A stretch of 64,000 nucleotides of DNA, from positions 1-64,000 of the forward strand of contig CAJLYQ010000001.1 in NCBI GenBank assembly GCA_905210905.1, written 5' to 3'. The stretch's first letter is position 1; each line of letters opens with the position of its first letter. A model generated the notes under the pieces. That model made no database searches and was not told the DNA's origin. It worked only from the letters and a program-made list of their open reading frames with translations. The DNA is from an uncultured Christensenella sp. (GTDB lineage: Bacteria > Bacillota > Clostridia > Christensenellales > DTU072). The position numbers and the translations under genes are program-made. Below are positions 35,201-44,200 of this stretch, piece after piece.

Positions 35201-38200
35201 TCGTCGAGATACAGTCCCGCTCCCGAGAACGCGACTTCCATTTCTATGTTGCCGAGCCAGATATGTACCGCCACGAGGTTGTTTTCGTGGAGCAATCCGA
35301 CCTGCGCCGTACCTACGCCGCCTGCGGTGTCAACGATAATCGTAGGAACGTCGGAGTGAGCGTTCGTGAACAGTTCGTCCATCGTTCCGAGCAAATCGTC
35401 TTCGAGTTTGACGAGTTTCCAGGTCGTTCTGCCCGACGCGTCCTTGTCGCCGTCGGCGAATTCTTTATGGTAAAGTATGTCGCTTCCGGCGCTCTTGTCG
35501 TCGAGTACGTAGGTGCAGTTGCGCGCGAGAACGTAACCGAACCCTTCGCCTTTTTCGGTAAGGGTCTTAACGTCCGCATAATAACTCGGCCACGCGTAGT
35601 TTTTGTACGCTTCTTCGTCTTTTCCTTTGTTCGCCGAAGAAATGTTAAGCATTTCCGCCGAGATAAACCGCGTTTCGTGAGCGGATTCCATCCAGCCGGA
35701 TTCGACTAAGTATTCCCACGCAAACGTCTTGAACGTTACGCTGAATCTGTCGTCGAACTTGTCGTATTTGACGGGTACTTTCAGGTTGGAGTACCAGGTA
35801 ATTCCCGACGCGGTCGCCGTGGAGAACGGAAGAACGCCTTCGTCGAGCGTTACTCCCGCTTCGTAGAACAGATTGTACGCGCTCGAATTTACCGCGTTTA
35901 TTGCGGTGATAAGGTACGAGTACGCAGTCTGATATCTGTTGACGATGTCTTGCCAGGTCTTAGCCTTAGCGTCGGTTTCGCCCGCCGTTTCGTATCCTTT
36001 AAGGTAAGCGTCGTACCAGCCGGCAAACAGCGAATAGTCTGCGGTGTCGAGATGGAAATCTCTCGTACTCGTTCCGTATCTCGCTGCCGGAAGGGTATAA
36101 CTGCGGCTGCCGTTGTCCGACATAAGCACGTCGTACGCTATTTGTTTGTTGTAAAGTTCTTTGTTCGTTCCTGCGTGCGTGTTCTTGGATTTCGCTTCGT
36201 CGTAAACTCTGTTAAGAACGTACAGCATATCTTCCAGATACTGCGCGTAATCGTCGAACGCCGCCGCTTCGTAATAGTATTCGGAGTATTCGATAGCGGT
36301 AAGAACCACTCTGTCGCTTTCCGAAAGAGCGTTTTTCAGTCTGTCGGCAAGTCCGCCGATAAGACCGTCTATCGTCTTGTCGCCTTCCTTAACGGAAAGA
36401 CCGCTGTATTCGTTAAACTTAGCGAGCGTAATATCGTACTTGTCGTCCGCTTTCTGATCTCTGTCTTCGTAAACGAGTATCGCTTCTTCGTAAGTTACGC
36501 CGTTAATCGTCCAGTAGAAAGCGTCCCACGCGACGGACTGAAGTACCTGTTCGTCTTTCTTAGACGCCGTGCTGAACCCGTCTTTGGACGCGTTTGCTAC
36601 CACGCTGTCGTAAAGCGTCTTGCTTTGCGCCTTGTAAGTCGCCGGTAAAACGTTGGAATTGTCGGCGGTGAGCGCAACCCACGCTTCGCTCTTGCTTGCG
36701 ACTACGTCTTCGGTCTGCAAGGACGCGAGCAAATTGTCCATATTTTTGGATATATTGCTCAAAACTTTCTTTTCCGCTTCGATTTCGTCTTTTATGCGCT
36801 TTTCGACGAGTGCGGTAAACGCACGACGGGATATACTCTTTTCGTCGTTGAACGCTTCGTCGAGCATCTTGATGAGAACTGCCGCAACGGCGGTTACCGT
36901 CGCGCCGTAATCGTTACCTACGACTATGGATATGAAGTCGTCCATAATCTGACCGTCGGCGTTGCTCGCGCTCTCAGCGGCATTTCTTACCGGAGTTTCT
37001 CCTGCCGCTATTCTCTTCGCAAGCGCTTCGAAGTCGCCGTTTTCGCCGTAGATTTCCGATTTGAGTTGTTTACTCTTTTCGCTCATTTCGGATACGGACG
37101 AGTATCTGTTGTTCGCGCCGTTCGTCGCGTTCGCCGTTTCGCTCGCTTTCATTGCGGTGTAAAGAGCGAATATGTCGAGTTGCGAGTCGCGGATATCCTG
37201 CGCTTTCGCCTGCGCCACTTCTTCTTCGCTCTTGCCGAAAAGTTTGCCGAGGTTTGCCCAGATGTCCGAACCGGTAGCGGTAAGGTTTATTATGCTTATC
37301 GGGCTTATGTTAAGGCTGCCCAAATCGATATAGAGCGACAGATACTCGTCGCCGTTGTCGTTCCTTTCTTTAATAAGGTAAATACCGATAAGGACTTTTT
37401 CGCCGCTTATTACTTCGTTGCCGTCCGCGTCTTTAACGGGGTTGCCGCTGTCGTCGAGTTGTTTTTCTCTCGAAACTATTTCGATATACGCTTCCGCTCC
37501 CGCCGCGCCGATGATTTCGGGTATGGTCATAGATTCGTAAGGCGCTTTGCCCGTTTCCGCGTCTTTGTTTATGAGCGACCAAAGGCTCATTACGTTTACT
37601 TTCGCGTCGATGTAGAAGTGCAGGTCCGCCCAGACCGTTTGCGTCGTGTCGATAACCACGTCTACGTTGAAGTTATCGCCGAGCAGTATACGCAACAGGT
37701 CGCCGAGGTTGATTTTCGGATCTTTTCCTTCGTTGTCGGACTGATCTTTCGCGCCGAGCGACAGTCCGCCGTCAACCGATACTTTAAGCGTAGTATCCCA
37801 CTGAGCGTCGATCGTGGTGTAATAATCTTTGTAAATGCCCGTGTCCGCGTCTTTTGCGTATTCTCTGATAACGAAACGTTTGTTACCGCGCGCAACGTCG
37901 ATAGTCGGCGTTTCCACCGCTATTCTGAGATTAAGCATATTCTTAAGATCGAGTTCTACGCCGAGCAGGTCGTATTCTTCGTCTACGTCGTTATAACCGA
38001 ACAAACTTACTTTAAGGTTGGGCGAATAACCGGGGTAGTACGGATTGTCCGTGCCGCCGTCCGGGTTTTCTCCGAAGTATTGTTCTATATTTTCCACTCC
38101 GAACGCCGCAAGTATGGAATAAATCGCCGCGCTCGTGATTTCCGCCGCTATAAAGTCTTTGTTTTTACGGGTGTCGATACCGATAACGAAACTGCCCAGC

Positions 38201-41200
38201 ACGTTGAGTGCGCTCGACGCGCTCGTCGCCAGCGCTGCGGGAGCGTTGGACGGCGTTTCTTCGTCGTTTCCTTTATCGTTCTTGTTGAACATCTTCGAGT
38301 AGTCGATACCGAAACTCTTTCCTATCGCCACGACGAACGCGCTTACGTCGTCAAGCACGATGGGTTCTACTCCCAAGAATGCGAAGTTAAGATAAATCTT
38401 GCCGTAAATCGGGCTTTGTCCCAGACTTTCGTCCCCTTCTTTGAGCGTGACGAACAAACTCATCACGTTGCCCATATAATAGTCGCCGCATCTGCCGTAG
38501 AGTTCGTTCCAGAACTTCTGATACCTTTCTTCGGGCATAATCGCGCCGTACAGGTTTTCCATTTCGTCTTCGATGCTTTCCATAAGGTCGAAGAAGAACT
38601 TTCCGCCGCCATCGATAAGATTTTCCGCTTCGGTCTTAGCCGGGTCGCCGGCGTTCTCGTTGCGGCTTGCGGCGAAGTTTTTAAGCAACACCCAACGTCT
38701 TTCGTAGGTGTCCGCCGAACCGAAATACTCGTCCATTATCGTACGCCAGCCCTTGCCGGTTTCGTCGTTTTTGCCGAGTTCTTCGTATATATCGTGGTTG
38801 GTCTTCGATGTGAGCGTAAGGTAAAGTTCTATGCCGTCGAATTTCGACATAGTCATCATATTTGCGTTTGCGCGGATTTCGAGATAGTTGGTTTGTGCGA
38901 AAATATCGTTTTCGTCTATTCCTACCCTAAGTCCGATTTCCGGGTCACGATCGTCGAATATCGCGCCGTAAAGAAGTTTGAACAGGTAGTCGTAGTTGAG
39001 CGTTTCGCCCATCTGACCGAGTTCGAACGACGCGTATCCGCCTATCGCCGCGCCGATATTTGCAAGTTTTTCTATTTCGACGAACTTGCTTTCGTCGGGT
39101 CTGTCCGGCGCTTTGTCAAGGTTAAGGCTGATTTCGCCCGCGCCTATCTTGATCGCGCTCTTGCCGCCTTTGTCGTTGGCGAGATTAACCGATACGTCAA
39201 CGCCGAGGTTGTCGCTGAAGTTGAGCATAACCGCCGCGTTAAAGTCGATTTTGCCTTCGAGTTGATCGGTAAGGTCGATTCCGGCAAGCAGGTTAAGAAC
39301 GTTAAGGACGGCGGATTTCGCCACGCCGATACCGAGTTCTCCCTTGTAGAACATTACGTCGAGATAGGTCTTTGCGGTAACGCCTTCGCCGGTAAGATAA
39401 ACCACGTCGTCGCCTGCGGCGTTTTGCGCCACGTTAAATACCTTTCCGTGTTCTCCGCTCGGCGCGGCGTTGCTCGCGCGGTACGCGTTTTTCGGGTTTT
39501 GTCCGTTTTCGTCCAGTCCGAAGAATTTATATACGGATTTTATCGTTTCCGAACCGAACATATCCGTACCGAGATACTTGAACACTTCCGTCCAGATTAC
39601 CGTTATGTCGTCGAGTTTTACCTGTCCTATTCCGAATATGTCGGTGTCGATGTAAATCGCTCCGCGGAATTCCGAATAACTCGTGTTGACCGAGCCGTCG
39701 TAGTAGAACGTAAGCACGGTTTCCGCACTTCTTCTCTTTTCGTTGTTGGTAAGTTCTTTTACGATGTTGTTTTCGTCGTCTACCGAGTAGTCCTTACCTT
39801 TTTCGCCGAGCCATCTCTTAATCGTGACTTTGAGCGTACTCGAATATATATTGTTAAAGTTGACGAGCGCTTCCGCGTCGATAAACAACGTCGCGTTGAT
39901 GTTTTCAAACAACTGCGCGATGACTTTTACGCCGAGTTCGTTAAGGTTAATCTTGACCGAACCGGACAAAAGTTTGTCCCAGGCGAGCGCAACGTGCTCT
40001 TTGCTGTCTTTGGTTATGCCGAGATAATCGGCGTTGTCTTTTTTCTGCTGATTTTCGATATCCGTCCAGGTAGCCTCGTAGACTTTGTCCATTTCCGCTT
40101 TGCGCGTCTTCTGATCGTCGTCTTCTTCGCTGCGGTAGTTGTCGTAAAGTTGGTTCCAGGCGGTGCGTTTAAGGTCGATTATTCCGTCCGGCGTTTCCGT
40201 CTTGTCGGGATTTTTGTCCGCTATTTCGTTATAAAACGCTTCGAGTTCTACCGATTTGAACGCCGAATTACTCAAAAATCTGTTGAGAAGGTCGGTCAGA
40301 TCATAGTCCGTAACGTCTTTGTTTTCCGCTTCGGCAAGGTTGTTGACAACGTTTTGCAAGGTAATTCCGACGGACGCTTCGACGTATACCGAGTCGGGGA
40401 TACCGGTGGGCATTCCTACGTCGCCGAACTTGTCGACGTTAACCGCGTAGCGGCTTCTTTCGTTCGGGTCGATGCTCGCTTCGAGTTCGTTTATCGCAAG
40501 CAAAATCGAATAAACGTCGCCGAGTTTTGCCATAACTTCCAGTCTTAAACCGGCGGAGAAGTCCAGCCCGAGCCCTAAGTAGTTTATGTTTATGATTTCG
40601 CCGAGTTCGGGGTATCCCAAACCGGTGATAACCGCGTTGATTACTTCCTGCGTGAGTTCGAACGTCAGTTTGCCCCTGTTCCAGACGAACTGCAACGCTA
40701 TCGCGCCGACGTCGGTAAGGTAGGATTTCTGATTGCCCGAATCCGGTCCGATTATGCTCGCCGCGTTGGACGGAGCGAGTCTTTCGCTGTCCGCTTTGAG
40801 AGCGGCGTTGAGCGCCTGCGGCGCGTCGTATACGCCGAAGTTCGCCATTTCTTTGCCGTTAAGCAACGACAGCATAGTGTAGGCTATGATTTTAGCGTTG
40901 TCGGACTTGTTGATGCCGGCGGTTTCCGCCTGCGCGTCGACGTAGCCCTGAATAAGTTGCGCCTCGCCTTTTTCGTATCTCGTGCGGTACTCTTCCGTCG
41001 CTCTTATCTGAGCCGCGGTCATCGTTTCGTAGTTGCCGCCGAGTCTGCGAAGGTCCGCTATAACGTTTGCGGACAGAGTGCTCTTAGCCGAAGTGTACTC
41101 GGTCGAGTTTACGTACGACGCGCTGAAATACTGTTTCTTCTTCGCGACGTTGTTCATATAAGCGTCGTTCAGCGTGGGAATAACGCTCGGCGCGCCTTCT

Positions 41201-44200
41201 CTCGTGGCGCTCCAGTAAGCGACGTATTTGTTTATGTACTCGTCGTAGCCGCTGTACGCCTCGGATTTCATTTGCGCCAGGAACAGTTTGTAATCGAAGT
41301 CGCTCTCGCCGTAACTGTTAGTGCGGAGTTTGTTTTCCACGTCGACGACGTTGAGCGTAACCGACTTACCGTCTCTTATTACGGGAGAAATCGTGACGAA
41401 AGACGTTTCCGTCCTGCCGTCGTAAACGTGTATCTCGCCGTCGGCTTTAACTTCGTATTTTACGAAACCGGGGTTGAGTTTGGGCGTGTTGTCGCCGCTT
41501 GCGGTGCGGAACACTTTTTCTATATCGCTCTTAACGTAAACGTAGGCGTTGTAGTGTTCTTTCAGATCGCCGAAATAAAGTTTGGAATAATCGTCCTTGT
41601 CTTCTTCCTGCGCCTGCAAAATTCTCTCGTTCCAGACAAAGTACTTATAGTCGCTTACGGGGAACTCGGTTTCGTAATAACCTTTGCCCGAAGTCGATAC
41701 CGTACTTCCCTTGTACTGCGAATATTGATTTTCAAGGAAGTAAGTGAGCATCGTCTGACGATACGCTTCGTCCATAAACGCCGCTTCTTCGTCGTAGACG
41801 AACAGCGTTTCGCCGCTCGTTTTGTCTTCGACGTAGGTTTCCGCCCACAACGCGTCGAACTGCGCCGCTCTTATGCCTTTATACGTGTTGCGGACGTCGC
41901 TGAGCGCGAGAAGGTCCATTCCGAAATAACTTAAATCGACGTACGCTTTGTTGTCTTTAAGGTAAATACCGACGATTACTTTGTACTGCGAACCGTCCGC
42001 CGCAGTATAACCCGAACCGTCGGGTTCGGACGCGTCGAACATAATTACCGACAATTCGCTTGCGAAAATGTCCGAAACGTCTATCGTTCCTTTAACCGCT
42101 ATACCTAGGTTAAGTCCTTTCTTGTTGTTGCTTGATACGTCCGAGAAATAATCGTTGTAGAAACGAACGACTACCGTCTTTAACAGCGCGCTGTAATCGG
42201 CAAGACTTTCCGACGGCACGAGTTGCGACAAAACGTCGTTTATCTTATCCCATTCCGTCTTTTCTTCGGACGCGGAAACTTCGAGCATTACTTCGACGTT
42301 TACCGAAACCTGAAGGTCTTTCGACCATTCCGCTATGCTCGTGTATTCGCTTGCGGCGGTCGTCAACGGACCCTTAAAGGTAGGAACGTCGGTTTTTGCG
42401 ACGTTAATCGTGTCGATAAGCGTAAGATCGAGATAGAAGAATTCTTTTTCTTCGTTGGCGTAGTCCACTATTCCGACGTGCGCTCTCGCAAACGCTCTGT
42501 CTTTGAGTTTTTCTTTGAGAACGAGCGAACTGACTTCTCTCTCGTTGCCGTCTTTGTCGATAACTTTGTCGCCCGTAGCGGTAGCGGTGTACAGATTGCC
42601 GCCTTCGTCCGTGAAAATCTTGTTGCCGTCCGCGTCTTTGTCGAGTTCCGTTCCGAGATGAACGTAGAGAGAACCGTTGACTTCGGGAAGTCCGTCCTTA
42701 ACGGCGAGTCCGGCAAGACCCATTACCATAGTAACGAGATCCCTGTTTACGATAACTCCGAGCGCACCGTCTTTGACGGTAACCGAGTTTATCATTCCGC
42801 CTACCATATCGAGTATGGAGTTGTCCGCCGGATTAACGTCCACTCCGCCGTCGTCCGCGTTGCGCAATAAATTTTTGGTGATATAAAACGCTTTCGCCGC
42901 GCTCGACGGATTGTCTTTGTCGTATCCGACGACGCCGAGATACGCAAGTAGCGTCGCTATGTCCAATCCTTTGCCGTTAAGCATATTCGCTATGCCGGTG
43001 TTCGTTATGCTGAGTCTGGGAACGTTGCCGTAAATGATCTCGGTAAGTCCGAGTACCGTGTGCAATTGTTCGGTAAGGTTTTTGTCCGCGTCCGGGCTTA
43101 CTTCCGTGTTTATGTACAGCGTGTCGGTAGCGCCGCCGACGTAGTAAAGTTCTAAGAACGGGTATCCGCCGAACTGTTCGAACTTGTTGCCGTTTTTGTC
43201 AAGGAAGTACAGGTCGATTACCGCTTTTGCGGACGAAAGGTCCACGAGCGACGCGGCAAGTTGTATTTCGTATCCTATTCTGAGTTCGCTTGCGCTCTGA
43301 ACTTTGACCGAAGCGAGAAGTTGTCCTAAGTTTATACCCATCTTAGCGAGATAATTCTCGGTAAGATATTTCATTATCGAGTCGAGATTAAGGCTCGTGC
43401 CTTCGTCGCTGCCTATGGCGAAGTTGCCGGCGACGGTTGCGGCGTACGACAAAGTCGTACTGAGTTCTTTATACTCGTTTCTTAATTTCTCCGCTTCGTC
43501 TTTGTTGGTCGGTCTTAAATTCTTGTCGAGTCCGAGTGCGGAGAAGTCGAATTCGGGCATTTTGAAATAACTTATGCCCGTGTTGTATCCGCCGCCTTCT
43601 TTGTCAGAACCGATACCCACTTTGAGAGAAACTCTGTCGTTTACGTCCGCGCCCACTCTTATCGAACTGAGCGGATCCGCAAAATCCAGTCCGACCGTCA
43701 CGCGGTCGATACCGATACCGTTTTCGTAATGCAGCGATCCGTCGTCTTCTTCCACGAGCGTCATTCCGCCGACAAACATCGACATAAGGGTGTTTATCGC
43801 GTAGTTGTCGAGAGAAACTTCGAGTTTCGACGATTTGCCTTTCTTGGGCAGTTTCAGATACTTATAACGCCCGTCTTCGTCCGGTTCTTTCTTTTCCGCA
43901 ATCAACAGTTCTATAAGTTTCATCGCGTCAAACCCGGTCGGTTCGGTAATAACCACGCTGGACGCGTTGTTTGCCGACGGGTTCCGCGATGCGGAAGTGT
44001 CACCCCTGTACGGGTCGATGTATTTCATTATTTCTTCGCCGATAAGTCCCGACAAACTCTTCGTCAGGTCGATTTTCGACAGTTTGGTATTAGGCAAAAA
44101 CTCCCTTCCGCCGCTCGTCAGATTGTGGAAGTCAAAGTACAGCGTATTAAGTATTTTCGCTTCCTTGTCCACTATCGTGTTGCCTAAATCCGGCGCGAGA

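Noticed and set aside
37066..40548. A second long antisense open frame (1,160 codons)
   Set aside because: Same reason: a shadow of the giant coding frame with Arg/Tyr/Val-biased composition and no recognisable motif.
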